Below, piece by piece: positions 51,442-59,938 of a stretch of 64,000 bases of DNA. Source of the stretch: Hymenobacter elongatus (lineage in GTDB: Bacteria > Bacteroidota > Bacteroidia > Cytophagales > Hymenobacteraceae); assembly GCF_004745955.1 (NCBI RefSeq), contig NZ_SRLD01000024.1:1-64000 (forward strand), read 5' to 3'. Positions within the stretch are counted from its first letter, which is position 1. Each line of letters starts with the position of its first letter. The notes below the pieces were generated by a model. That model worked only from the letters and a program-made list of their open reading frames with translations, was not told where the DNA came from and made no database searches. Made by a program: the position numbers and the translations under genes.

Positions 51442-53022
51442 ATGCCACTGCATTCTATCAGCTACGCCGACACGGGCGCGTTTTCGTCGTTTATTACCGA
51501 TTATATCCGCCAGAATCCCGCATTAGCGTCCTATTATCACCGCTTTCCGACGCTGGCGGCATTTGCGGAGCAGTTGACCGAGAAGCAGGCAGCTTACACG
51601 CCCGAGGCCCGGCAACGGCTGGTGGCAGCCTTGCAGCAGCAATACAAAACCCTGGATGTGCCGCACCCGGCCGTGACGGCCAATCTGGCGCTGCTGGGCC
51701 AACAAACTACCTTTACCGTCACCACCGGCCACCAGCTCAACCTGCTCACGGGGCCGCTGTATTTTATCTATAAAATCGTAACGACCCTCAAGCTGTGCCA
51801 GCAGCTGAAGGCCGAATATCCGCAGTACGATTTCGTGCCGATGTACTGGATGGCCACGGAAGACCATGATTTCGCCGAAATCAACCACTTCCACTTGTTC
51901 GGCAAAAAGCACGAGTGGCAGTCGGAGCACGTGGGCGGGCCAGTGGGGCGCATGGCGCTCGATGGCCTGCAGGAGCAGATTCTGGACCTGCTGCCGGCCG
52001 ATGTGCCGGCTGCTTTCCGGGCCGCTTACCAGGCCGGCGGCACGCTTACCGAGGCCACCCGCCACCTGACCCATGCGTTGTTCGGGGAGTTTGGGCTGGT
52101 GAGCATCGACGGCGATAGTGCGGCGCTGAAACAGGCGCTGGTGCCGGTGCTGGAGCGCGAAATTCGGGAGCAGGCTTCCAACACGGCGGTGCAAGCCACC
52201 AATGCCCACCTGGAGGCCTCGGGCTACAAGCCCCAGATCTACTCGCGGCCACTCAACCTGTTTTTTCTGACTACCGAAGGAAAGCGGGAGCGGATTGAGC
52301 GCGAAGGCGACTGTTTTGCCGTGCGCAACACTACGCTGTGCTACACCGAGGAGGAGCTGCTGACGCTGGCCCGGCAGCAACCCGAATGCTTTAGCCCGAA
52401 TGTGGTGCTGCGGCCCCTGTACCAGGAGCTGCTGCTGCCCAACCTTTGCTACGTGGGTGGCGGCGCGGAAGTAGCCTACTGGTTCCAGCTCAAGCAGGTG
52501 TTTGATGACAACAGAGTGCCTTTTCCGATGCTGCTGCTCCGCAACTCGGCGCTGTACCTGGGCAAGGCCAACGCGGGCAAGCTGCGCAAGCTGGGCCTGA
52601 CGCCGCTTGACGTGTTCCGGCCGCTGCCCGAGCTTAAGAAGCAGGTGGGCGCCACGCTGGGGCAGGAAGAAATCAGCCTGAGCCCGCAGCAGCAAACGGT
52701 GGCGGCAGCGTTCCAGCAAATAACCGATCTGGCCCAGCGCCTCGACCCCACGCTGGTGAAAACCGTGGCGGCCGAAGCCCAGAAAGTCATTGGCGGCCTG
52801 GCCGGGCTGGAAAAGCGCCTCAGCAAGGCGGCCGAAGCCAAGCACGACACGGCTTATTCCCAGCTCACGACCGTGAAGGACAAGTTGTTTCCCAACGGTG
52901 AGCTGCAGGAGCGCGTCGATAACGTATTGTCTATTCTGATTAATAACCCCGGCTTTGTTGCGCAGCTGCTGGCTGCTTTCGAGCCGCTGGCCTTGGAATT
53001 TGCCGTGGTGGAGGAAGAATAA
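51442..53022 (+). CDS. bshC: Bacillithiol biosynthesis cysteine-adding enzyme BshC
   Basis: Adds Cys to glucosaminyl-malate in the last step of bacillithiol synthesis. 526 residues, the usual length. Signatures: HSISYADTGAFSSFITDYI, TVTTGHQLNLLTGPLYFIYK, YWMATEDHDFAEINHFHLFG, LPNLCYVGGGAEVAYWFQLK and the C-terminal coiled-coil (QQTVAAAFQQITDLAQ). The start at 51442 (MPLHSISYA) was chosen over the open frame upstream because similarity begins here. Other bsh genes are not in the window. Confidence 0.95.
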   Translation: MPLHSISYADTGAFSSFITDYIRQNPALASYYHRFPTLAAFAEQLTEKQAAYTPEARQRLVAALQQQYKTLDVPHPAVTANLALLGQQTTFTVTTGHQLNLLTGPLYFIYKIVTTLKLCQQLKAEYPQYDFVPMYWMATEDHDFAEINHFHLFGKKHEWQSEHVGGPVGRMALDGLQEQILDLLPADVPAAFRAAYQAGGTLTEATRHLTHALFGEFGLVSIDGDSAALKQALVPVLEREIREQASNTAVQATNAHLEASGYKPQIYSRPLNLFFLTTEGKRERIEREGDCFAVRNTTLCYTEEELLTLARQQPECFSPNVVLRPLYQELLLPNLCYVGGGAEVAYWFQLKQVFDDNRVPFPMLLLRNSALYLGKANAGKLRKLGLTPLDVFRPLPELKKQVGATLGQEEISLSPQQQTVAAAFQQITDLAQRLDPTLVKTVAAEAQKVIGGLAGLEKRLSKAAEAKHDTAYSQLTTVKDKLFPNGELQERVDNVLSILINNPGFVAQLLAAFEPLALEFAVVEEE

Positions 53023-53127
53023 GCTGCCAGAGCGGATCCTTAGGTTGTGGCAGGCGCATCCGGTAGTTCCGGGTGCGCCTGTTCTGCGTTATATTGCTCC
53101 AGATTTTATCCGGTTCCACGACTACTT

Positions 53128-54000
53128 ATGTCCTCTTATTCCTGGTTGAAGATTCTGGCACTGCCCGCTTTCTTGTTGCCGGCCACTACACGGGCCCAAG
53201 TCATTTCCGGTAAAATTCTTGACGCCAAAACCCACGCGGTGCTGCCCTTCGTCAACATCGGGGTGCTGCACAAAAGCGTGGGCACGGTGGCTGATGCGCA
53301 AGGTGCTTACCACCTAAGCGTGGCCTCGGTGTCGGCCCACGACACCATTCGGGTGTCGGGCCTGGGCTTTCGGCCGCGGCTGCTGCGGGTGCAGGAGCTG
53401 CAGCAGCAGCCCACCGTGGAGCTGAGCCCCGAAGCCGTGCTGCTGCGCGAGGTGAAGGTGAAAGCCAAAGGGTTCTATAAGCGCACCCATCTGCTGGGGT
53501 TCAAAAACCCGGACGCCAGTGGCACGCTCACCATGTCATCGAATGATCTGGGAACCGAAATCGGGTCGGTTATCAACTTGAGCCGCCGGCCCACGCGGGT
53601 GGTGAATGCCAACTTCAACGTGGCCTACAACCACAGCGGCCCGCTGACCTTTCGGGTGAATATGTACCGGCTGCGGCCCGATGGCAAACCCTCGGAGGAA
53701 AAGCTGCTGCGCCGCGACGTCATCGTAACGTTCGGCAGTGAGAAAGGCACGATCAGCGTGGATTTGACGCCCGACCAACTGATTCTGGACGAGGATTTTA
53801 TGCTGGCCCTGGAGTGGATTGACGGCCCGAACCAGGCCCAGGTGAAATCGAATCTGGCCTTTGTGGCGGGGCTGGGCTATGCTAACAACGATTTTTACCT
53901 GCGCCAAACCAGCCAAGCTACTTGGGAACGGACTTCGGTGGGAGCGGTGCTGGCTGGTATGCAGCCCAAAATCAGCTTTTACGTGACGGTGCAGGATTAA
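53128..54000 (+). CDS. Exported carboxypeptidase-regulatory-like domain protein
   Basis: A 290-residue protein with a signal peptide (MSSYSWLKILALPAFLLPA). Residues about 25-105 form a CarboxypepD_reg-like / CNA-B type beta domain (ISGKILDAKTHAVLPFVNIG, SVGTVADAQGAYHLSV) like that at the N-terminus of TonB receptors. The rest (EVKVKAKGFYKRTHLLGF, TLTMSSNDLGTEIGSVINLS, VNMYRLRPDGKPSEE) is a beta-rich domain I do not recognise by name. No plug or barrel follows, so it is not a TonB receptor. Probably a periplasmic or surface protein. Confidence 0.82.
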   Translation: MSSYSWLKILALPAFLLPATTRAQVISGKILDAKTHAVLPFVNIGVLHKSVGTVADAQGAYHLSVASVSAHDTIRVSGLGFRPRLLRVQELQQQPTVELSPEAVLLREVKVKAKGFYKRTHLLGFKNPDASGTLTMSSNDLGTEIGSVINLSRRPTRVVNANFNVAYNHSGPLTFRVNMYRLRPDGKPSEEKLLRRDVIVTFGSEKGTISVDLTPDQLILDEDFMLALEWIDGPNQAQVKSNLAFVAGLGYANNDFYLRQTSQATWERTSVGAVLAGMQPKISFYVTVQD

Positions 54001-54046
54001 TAGACTTGCTACTAATACGGTATCTTCGAATGAACCTGGTTGTTAT

Positions 54047-54643
54047 ATGCTGAAGAGTGAATTGCGCCGGCAAATGCTGGCCTGGCGGCGGGCCCTGTCG
54101 GATCTGGAGTTGGTGGCCCGCAGCCGGCAGGTAGCGGCGCAGTTGTTTAAGGAAACGTACCTGACGCAGCTGGGCACTGTGCATGTCTTTCTGCCCATTC
54201 AGCGGCAGCGGGAACTGGATACCTGGGAAATCATTCGCCGTTTCTGGCGCGACTTTCCGGCGGTGCGCATGGTGGTGCCCGTGATGCAGAAAGATGGCGT
54301 AACGTTGCGCCACTACCTATTGACGCCCGATACGGAGCTGGTCGAAAACTCCTGGGACGTGCCAGAGCCGTTGCACGCCGAGGAAGTAATGCCCCAGGAG
54401 CTGGATGCCGTGCTGGTGCCGCTGCTGGCCTTCGACGAAGCCGGCCACCGCGTGGGCTACGGCAAGGGCTTCTACGACCGTTTTCTACGGCAGTGTCGTC
54501 CCGATGTGCTGCTCATTGGCTTGTCGGTGGAAGACCCCGTGCCGCGTATCGCCGATGCCTGGGAAGGCGACGTGCGCCTGCATGCCTGCGTGACACCGGG
54601 CAAGATCTGGCGTTTCGGCCGGCCGGCTGATACCGGAATGTAG
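54047..54643 (+). CDS. 5-formyltetrahydrofolate cyclo-ligase
   Basis: Converts 5-formyl-THF to 5,10-methenyl-THF with ATP. 198 residues. The family motifs are LKSELRRQMLAWRRALSDLE at the N-terminus (substrate- and ATP-binding) and LLAFDEAGHRVGYGKGFYDR with the ATP- and Mg-binding loop. HVFLPIQRQRELDT is also typical. The gene starts 46 bp after the preceding one and may share its transcript. Confidence 0.94.
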   Translation: MLKSELRRQMLAWRRALSDLELVARSRQVAAQLFKETYLTQLGTVHVFLPIQRQRELDTWEIIRRFWRDFPAVRMVVPVMQKDGVTLRHYLLTPDTELVENSWDVPEPLHAEEVMPQELDAVLVPLLAFDEAGHRVGYGKGFYDRFLRQCRPDVLLIGLSVEDPVPRIADAWEGDVRLHACVTPGKIWRFGRPADTGM

Positions 54644-54734
54644 GGTGGAGCTGACTTGCTTGAACCGATAAGTGTGAGCAGTAAGTTTGTCAAATCCTCC
54701 TTTCTGTTCTTGCCAGCTTACTTGTATAAGCGCG

Positions 54735-55274
54735 CTAGTTCTGAGCGGGTGCTACCTGCATGATGCGCGCCTGACCCCAGGGCGCTACGCTCACGCGCAC
54801 GAGCAAGGGCTGCCGGGTAGCTGATTTTTCCAGGGACAAGCCGGTCTTTTCCGGCACGTAATACCGTTCCAGCCCAAAGCGCAGCCGGATGCCGTGGGCC
54901 CAGCTATCCGTGACCCAGCCGCGCAGAACTACTTGATGTGCGTCGGCGGCTGGCTCGGTGCTATACACGCCCGCTGCCTCGTATGCTCCGCGCAGTGGCT
55001 GAAGCAGCACGTACACCGGCTGCCCCGCCTGCGGCGGCTGCGGGCCGTGCCACAGGCGCGCCGGCACTTGGCTAATGGTATAGTTCAGCCGCACATAGTC
55101 GCCGAAAAGCAGGTCGCGCGGGTCGACGGGCGTGGTGCGCAACACAACGACGCGGCCAAATGCCGTGGTGGCATAACCCGCCCCGGCCACGGCCAGAATA
55201 AAAAGCACCTGCGCCGCTAGGGCTGCCCATAGCAGCCGGCGACGCGTAAAAAAAGAAGGAGAGGGAGCCATCAT
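54735..55274 (-). CDS. GDYXXLXY domain protein
   Basis: A 179-residue membrane-anchored protein. One N-terminal helix (LLWAALAAQVLFILAVAGAG), then PVDPRDLLFGDYVRLNYTIS with the name-giving GDYVRLNY motif. In this family the gene usually follows a DUF2157 gene, as it does here with a 4-bp gap. The rest is beta-rich (VYVLLQPLRGAYEAAGVYS, RLRFGLERYYVPEKTG). Function unknown; location periplasmic by topology. Confidence 0.93.
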   Translation of the reverse strand: MMAPSPSFFTRRRLLWAALAAQVLFILAVAGAGYATTAFGRVVVLRTTPVDPRDLLFGDYVRLNYTISQVPARLWHGPQPPQAGQPVYVLLQPLRGAYEAAGVYSTEPAADAHQVVLRGWVTDSWAHGIRLRFGLERYYVPEKTGLSLEKSATRQPLLVRVSVAPWGQARIMQVAPAQN

Positions 55275-55278
55275 ACGG

Positions 55279-56493
55279 CTATTCGGGAAGCTTGGAAGAC
55301 AACGACTGCGCGTTTTTGCGGCGCAGATACGAGCTCAGACCCAGCAGTAGCGCGCCGCCCACCAGGAAAAACAGCGACTTATCCATGAATGCCCACGTCA
55401 GCTTGAAATAGGCCACCATCGTCGTCAGGATGAAGAGCACCGTGCCCAGCGTGACGCGGTCAGCGTTATTTTCCTGGTGGCCGCGCCACAGCACGGTGCC
55501 CGAATAGGCATAGAGCACCACCAGCGTGGCAATGGCCAGCGCTAGGCCGCCGTGCAAATAGAAGCCCGGTAGCAGCAGCAGCCAATCGGTGGCGCTGCTC
55601 AGGCGGCCCCGCTGGTATTTGCCCGCCACCGACAGGCCCAACACCAGCACCAAGGCGCTGCTATACGCCAGAAACGGCGGCCGTAGCAGGCCCGCGTAGG
55701 TATCGGCTTCTCCATACAAAGCCAGTCCCAGGGTAAAGAGAAAAGCGGCTACCAGCGGCGGAGCCTGCAAGGCCCGGCCAGCCGGCCGGTCGGTTTGCCA
55801 GTCGCCCACGGCGTAGATGAGCATGGCCGGGATGAAGAACCAAGTGATTTTAGCGTTTAAGTGGCTGACAAGCAGCCCAGCCTGCCAGAGCAAGCCACTG
55901 GCCAGCACGGTAGCCAGCACCGCATCGGGCTGCCGCCACCAATAATAGCCCAGCCCAACAATAGCCAGGGCAGCGGTGAAATAGCTGAACCCCCCAAGCT
56001 GGCCGGTGCTGTAGCCCTGCACAATGCCCCCGATGCAGGCGGTGAGAATAAACAGGAAGCGGCTGCGGTAGAGGTAGGTAAGCACCGTGCCGGCCAGCGC
56101 CCAGGCCAGCAGCCCCGACGCGTCGTAGCCGATGAGCTGGTACATCTGGCTGGTGAGCACGATTCCGGCTCCGAACAGAAGCAGTCCCAGGCCCACCAGG
56201 CCCATGCCCAGGGAGGCGTTGCCCCGGCGCAGAAAATACTCGCCCGTAGCGTAGGCACCGCTCAGGCTGCCGAGCAGCAGCAGCAGCCGGAGCCACTCGG
56301 GCAGGCCCTGCCAGTTGGCGGCCACCAGGCTAAGGGCGCTGAGGCCCACGAGCAGGCTGCCCAGCAGCGGCAGCAGCCCCACCACCCGCTCATCCGACGG
56401 GTATAAGGCGAGCAGCCGCTGGTGCTGCTCGGGCGTAATAATGCCCTTGTGCACCCACTCGCGCCCTTCAGTTTCGAGCATCTTTCTACTCAT
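55279..56493 (-). CDS. DUF2157 membrane protein
   Basis: A 404-residue protein. The N-terminal ~45 residues are cytoplasmic (EWVHKGIITPEQHQRLLALY, the DUF2157 start), followed by about 10-12 hydrophobic helices, several with G/A-rich packing (LLLLLGSLSGAYATGEYFL). The C-terminus (LRRKNAQSLSSKLPE) is basic. It is a partner of the GDYXXLXY protein in a two-gene operon. Role unknown. Confidence 0.92.
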   Translation of the reverse strand: MSRKMLETEGREWVHKGIITPEQHQRLLALYPSDERVVGLLPLLGSLLVGLSALSLVAANWQGLPEWLRLLLLLGSLSGAYATGEYFLRRGNASLGMGLVGLGLLLFGAGIVLTSQMYQLIGYDASGLLAWALAGTVLTYLYRSRFLFILTACIGGIVQGYSTGQLGGFSYFTAALAIVGLGYYWWRQPDAVLATVLASGLLWQAGLLVSHLNAKITWFFIPAMLIYAVGDWQTDRPAGRALQAPPLVAAFLFTLGLALYGEADTYAGLLRPPFLAYSSALVLVLGLSVAGKYQRGRLSSATDWLLLLPGFYLHGGLALAIATLVVLYAYSGTVLWRGHQENNADRVTLGTVLFILTTMVAYFKLTWAFMDKSLFFLVGGALLLGLSSYLRRKNAQSLSSKLPE

Positions 56494-56544
56494 ACTTATT
56501 GCCTGGTTCTCTCGTAGTTGTTTGGTCCCTGCTACAGCATGCAG

Positions 56545-57249
56545 CTAGTAGTCGGGTTTGCGGGCCCGCGTCATTTCGCGCTTGCCGGGCGGGCCGGGAA
56601 TCTTCTCTACCAGCCAGCCCGCCGCTTTGAGGCTACGCCGAAAGCTGCCTTTGGCGCAGTAGCTCACCAGCACGCCGCCGGTAGCCGTAGCCTCGTAGAG
56701 CTGGGTAAACACTGCATCCGTCCACATATCGGGTTGCTTCTCAGGGGCGAAGGCGTCGAAATACACCACATCATACTGGTTGGCCGGCAAAGTAGTGTCC
56801 TGTAAGCTGCCGTGCATCTTACGCAGCGTGAAGCCCGCTGTCAGCCCAACCGGCTCATCCCAGGCCGCACCATGCAGCTGCTCGTGGTAGGCCCGCAGCT
56901 CGGGGTTCAGCACGTAGCGCTCCACGCCCAGGCTCCGGATGACGGCCGGCGGCAGGGGAGATTTTTCCAGCGTGTCGTAGTCGATGCCGGCGTTGGCGCT
57001 TAGGCTGCGCTGCAACGTCAGCAGGGCATTCAGGCCGGTGCCAAAACCAATTTCCAGCACCCGGACCCGCGTCTTGGCGGTGGTCAGCCGGGGCTCCAGG
57101 CCCGCGCCGAGGTACACGTGCTGCGCCTCCTGCAGGGCGCCGTGCGTGGAGTGGTAGTGCTCATCAAGAGCGGGTACATACAAGGTGCTGGAGCCGTCTG
57201 CTGTCGTCCGAACTTCTACTTTTACACCATCTTCTGTTTCGTACTGCAT
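56545..57249 (-). CDS. mnmD: tRNA 5-methylaminomethyl-2-thiouridine methyltransferase MnmD
   Basis: Methylates 5-aminomethyl-2-thiouridine at tRNA position 34, with SAM. 234 residues, so it is the stand-alone MnmD and not the fused MnmC. SAM motif VLEIGFGTGLNALLTLQ, and the family block VVYFDAFAPEKQPDMWTDAV and VSYCAKGSFRRSLKAAGW. The end PGPPGKREMTRA is typical. The start at 57249 (MQYETEDGVKVE) is only 19 bp from the start of the divergent thioesterase gene; an upstream start would overlap it. Confidence 0.94.
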   Translation of the reverse strand: MQYETEDGVKVEVRTTADGSSTLYVPALDEHYHSTHGALQEAQHVYLGAGLEPRLTTAKTRVRVLEIGFGTGLNALLTLQRSLSANAGIDYDTLEKSPLPPAVIRSLGVERYVLNPELRAYHEQLHGAAWDEPVGLTAGFTLRKMHGSLQDTTLPANQYDVVYFDAFAPEKQPDMWTDAVFTQLYEATATGGVLVSYCAKGSFRRSLKAAGWLVEKIPGPPGKREMTRARKPDY

Positions 57250-57268
57250 ACCTGACTTCCTTCTGCTT

Positions 57269-57721
57269 ATGGCCCGCGTAAAAGTAGCGTTACCCGATAC
57301 ATATTCGCTCACCGTCCAGATTCCGGTGCGCATCACCGACCTCAACTACGGCGGCCACCTCGGCAACGATGCCCTGCTGAGCTTGCTGCACGAAGCCCGC
57401 GTGCAGTTTTTGCACCACATGGGCCTCGTGGAGCTCGACACTGCTACGCGCACCGGCACCATTATGGCCGATGTAGCTATTGAGTACAAGGGCGAGGCTT
57501 TCTACGGCGACATCCTCCACATTCACCTCGCCGCCACCGACCTGCACACCTACGGCTTTGATGTCGTGTACTGGGTGAAAAACCAGGCCGACAAGGAAAT
57601 AGCCCGCGCCAAAACCGGCATGCTCTGCTTCGACTACGCCGCGCGCAAGCTGCGCCGCCTGCCCGCCGAGTCGGAAGCCCGGCTGAGCGCGCCTGCCGCG
57701 CCGGCCCGGCTGCTGGAATAA
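57269..57721 (+). CDS. Thioesterase family protein (hotdog fold)
   Basis: A 150-residue acyl-CoA thioesterase-like protein. IPVRITDLNYGGHLGNDALL is the D-x-x-x-H-x-x-x active-site region of 4HBT enzymes (Asp in TDLNYGGHLG) and HEARVQFLHHMGLVE is the helix that follows. VAIEYKGEAFYGDILHIHLA completes the fold. Substrate unknown. It shares the 19-bp intergenic gap with mnmD. Confidence 0.9.
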   Translation: MARVKVALPDTYSLTVQIPVRITDLNYGGHLGNDALLSLLHEARVQFLHHMGLVELDTATRTGTIMADVAIEYKGEAFYGDILHIHLAATDLHTYGFDVVYWVKNQADKEIARAKTGMLCFDYAARKLRRLPAESEARLSAPAAPARLLE

Positions 57722-57793
57722 GGCCCGGGCGGGCCCGTCGGTAAAGAATAGGGATAAGCCCATACGCATGGAACCCAACTGCTTGCCGCGTTG

Positions 57794-57801
57794 TATCTTT
57801 G
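57794..57801 (+). promoter_or_regulatory. -7 box at the rlmN start
   Basis: TATCTTTG fits TAnnTTTG exactly and ends 4 nt before the rlmN ATG (57806). The usual start site is 5-8 nt after this box, so the mRNA would begin at or near the AUG. No TTTG is found at the -33 position. Confidence 0.6.
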
Positions 57802-57805
57802 CCCT

Positions 57806-58873
57806 ATGATTCCTCTGACCGTACTTTCCAAGCGCGACATTCGCAAACTCACCCCCGACGAGCTCAAGGCCTTTATGGTGGAGCACGGCGAAAAGCCTTT
57901 CCGCGCCAAGCAGGTACAGGAGTGGATCTGGAAAAACACGGCGTCCTCGTTTGAGGAGATGAACAACATCTCGCTGGCCACCCGCGAGCTGCTGGCCCAG
58001 CATTTCGTCATCAACGCGGTGCAGGTGCAGGACCAGCAGCTTTCCAACGATGGCACCATCAAGTCGGCGTTCCGGCTGTATGACGGCAACATTGTGGAAG
58101 GCGTGCTCATTCCGCACGACACGCGCATGACGGCCTGCATTTCGTCGCAGGTGGGCTGCTCGCTCACCTGTAAGTTTTGCGCTACGGGCTACATGGAGCG
58201 CAAGCGCAACCTCGACGCGGCCGAAATCTACGACCAGGTGGTGCGCATCAAGGAGCAGTGCGAGGCCGAATACGGCACGCCGCTTACCAACATTGTGTAT
58301 ATGGGCATGGGCGAGCCGCTGCTCAACTACGCCAACGTGGTGAAAAGCGTGGAGCGCATCACCGCCCCCGATGGTTTGAACATGGCCCCGCGCCGCATCA
58401 CCATCAGCACGGCCGGCATTGCCAAGATGATCAAGAAGCTGGCCGACGACGGCGTGAAGGCCAATCTGGCCCTGAGCCTGCACGCGCCCAACGATACGAA
58501 GCGCAACGAGATTATGCCCATCAACGAAGCCAATTCCCTGGCCGCGCTGAAGGAGGCCCTGCAGTATTATCACGAGAAAACCGGTCGCAAAGTCACCTAC
58601 GAGTACATCGTATTCGATGGCTTCAACGACACGCTGGAAGACGCGGCCGAGCTATACGTCATCAGTAAGTGGCTGCCCTGCAAGGTGAACCTGATTGAGT
58701 ATAACCCCATCGAAAACGCCAGCTACCAGAACGCCGAAGCCGACAAAATTACCGCGTTCCACAAGTTCCTGGCCGACCGGGGCGTGCAAACCAACATCCG
58801 CCGCTCGCGGGGCAAAGACATCGACGCCGCCTGCGGGCAGCTGGCCGTGAAGCAGAAAGCGGAAGTGGCGTAA
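57806..58873 (+). CDS. rlmN: 23S rRNA (adenine2503-C2)-methyltransferase RlmN
   Basis: Radical SAM enzyme that methylates A2503 of 23S rRNA and A37 of some tRNAs. 355 residues. Cluster motif CSLTCKFCATG, MGMGEPLLNY, the SAM-binding ISTAGIAKMIKKLADDG, LALSLHAPND and the C-terminal Cys in DIDAACGQLA that carries the methyl. N-terminal KPFRAKQVQEWIWK is typical. The start at 57806 (MIPLTVLSK) was preferred over one 5 codons upstream. All catalytic Cys are present. Confidence 0.97.
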   Translation: MIPLTVLSKRDIRKLTPDELKAFMVEHGEKPFRAKQVQEWIWKNTASSFEEMNNISLATRELLAQHFVINAVQVQDQQLSNDGTIKSAFRLYDGNIVEGVLIPHDTRMTACISSQVGCSLTCKFCATGYMERKRNLDAAEIYDQVVRIKEQCEAEYGTPLTNIVYMGMGEPLLNYANVVKSVERITAPDGLNMAPRRITISTAGIAKMIKKLADDGVKANLALSLHAPNDTKRNEIMPINEANSLAALKEALQYYHEKTGRKVTYEYIVFDGFNDTLEDAAELYVISKWLPCKVNLIEYNPIENASYQNAEADKITAFHKFLADRGVQTNIRRSRGKDIDAACGQLAVKQKAEVA

Positions 58874-58922
58874 GGACGTTTTTATAGCGAAGCTGTTTAT
58901 GAATTTGCTCGAAACACGCTAA

Positions 58923-58973
58923 AACGTCCTGTCGACCATTCTGCGTATCAAGCAGCATGGTCGACAGGACGTT
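58923..58973 (+). terminator. 17-bp hairpin after rlmN
   Basis: AACGTCCTGTCGACCAT and its exact complement (58957-58973) surround a 17-nt loop; then CTATTTT. It is about 50 bp past the rlmN stop. The preceding bases GAAGCTGTTTATGAA and AACACGCT resemble the ends of the dispersed repeats at 12770 and 27892, so it may be a repeat unit used as terminator. Confidence 0.65.
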
Positions 58974-59004
58974 CTATTTTACCTCTTAACTAGCTTCAGA
59001 ATGT

Positions 59005-59040
59005 AAAAAGCCCTTCGATTAGATTTAGAAGGGCTTTTTT
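59005..59040. terminator. Bidirectional rho-independent terminator
   Basis: AAAAAGCCCTTC pairs with GAAGGGCTTTTTT over an 11-nt AT-rich loop. It lies between convergent rlmN and the LytTR gene, with T-runs on both strands. Confidence 0.93.
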
Positions 59041-59107
59041 GTGCGCCAGTGCCAGCTATGCTGCGGCGCTACAATCGCGCGGCGCCGTACACCCGGTCCA
59101 TAGTTCG

Positions 59108-59863
59108 CTACAGTTCCAGCAGGCGCTTGAGGTTGTTGCCGTAGGCGGTGCCGGTTTCCAGGCAGGAGGCAGCCCGGTCGGTGAGCGTGACCAAGAACTT
59201 GCCGCTGAAGTAGCGTTGCAGGTTGTTGATGTACGTGGTGTTAATGAGGCATGAGCGGCTGATGCGCACGAAGTGGGCGGGCAGCTTTTCTTCCAGCGCC
59301 GCAATGGTGTAGCTCGTCAGGTGCTGCTGGCCCTGCACCGTGCGCAGCAGCACGTAGCGCTCCTGCGACTCGAAGTAGCTGATGTCGCTCAGCGGAATCA
59401 GCAGAATCTTGTCGCCCGACTTCACCGACAGGCTGCGCAGGGTTTCGGTCGGTTTCAGGTGGCGCAGAAACTGCCCCAGGTCGTTGAGGTTGACGCCCGC
59501 CGTGCGCTCCTGCTGAATGTGCCGCAGCCGCGTGATGGTCCGGGCCAGGCGGCTCGGGTCGAGCGGCTTGAGCAGGTAGTCAATAGCTCCGGCTTCGAAG
59601 GCCCGCACGGCATAGTGCTCGTGGGCGGTGGTGAAAATGACGATGGGCATCACTTCCAGCTGTGCCAGCAGCTCGAAGCCGGAAAGCAGCGGCAGCTCGA
59701 TGTCGAGGATGACGACCTCGGGCCGCAGGGCGCGCACCAGGGCCTGGCCCTGCGCGCCGTCGGTGGCCTGGCCCACCACCTGCACGTCGGCGGGGTAGGC
59801 ACTGAGCAAATTCGCCAGCCGCGCCAGCGCCTGCGGGTCGTGGTCAATCAGAACGGCTTCCAT
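59108..59863 (-). CDS. LytTR family response regulator
   Basis: A 251-residue two-component regulator. Receiver domain 1-120: VLIDHDPQAL (acidic pocket; here DHD), phospho-Asp in VVILDIELPLLSGFELL, Thr in VIFTTAHEHYAVRAFEAGA and Lys in YLLKPLD. LytTR DNA-binding domain from about 145: KILLIPLSDISYFESQERYV ... HFVRISRSCLINTTYINNLQ. No histidine kinase gene is adjacent, so it is an orphan here. It may control itself or the nearby TonB receptor. Confidence 0.94.
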   Translation of the reverse strand: MEAVLIDHDPQALARLANLLSAYPADVQVVGQATDGAQGQALVRALRPEVVILDIELPLLSGFELLAQLEVMPIVIFTTAHEHYAVRAFEAGAIDYLLKPLDPSRLARTITRLRHIQQERTAGVNLNDLGQFLRHLKPTETLRSLSVKSGDKILLIPLSDISYFESQERYVLLRTVQGQQHLTSYTIAALEEKLPAHFVRISRSCLINTTYINNLQRYFSGKFLVTLTDRAASCLETGTAYGNNLKRLLEL

Positions 59864-59938
59864 CGGTGGGGCGGTTGCGGGTGAAATTCGGGGCGCGCCG
59901 ATGTTGCCGGGCAGGCAGCACCAGCGCGCCGGCTGGAA

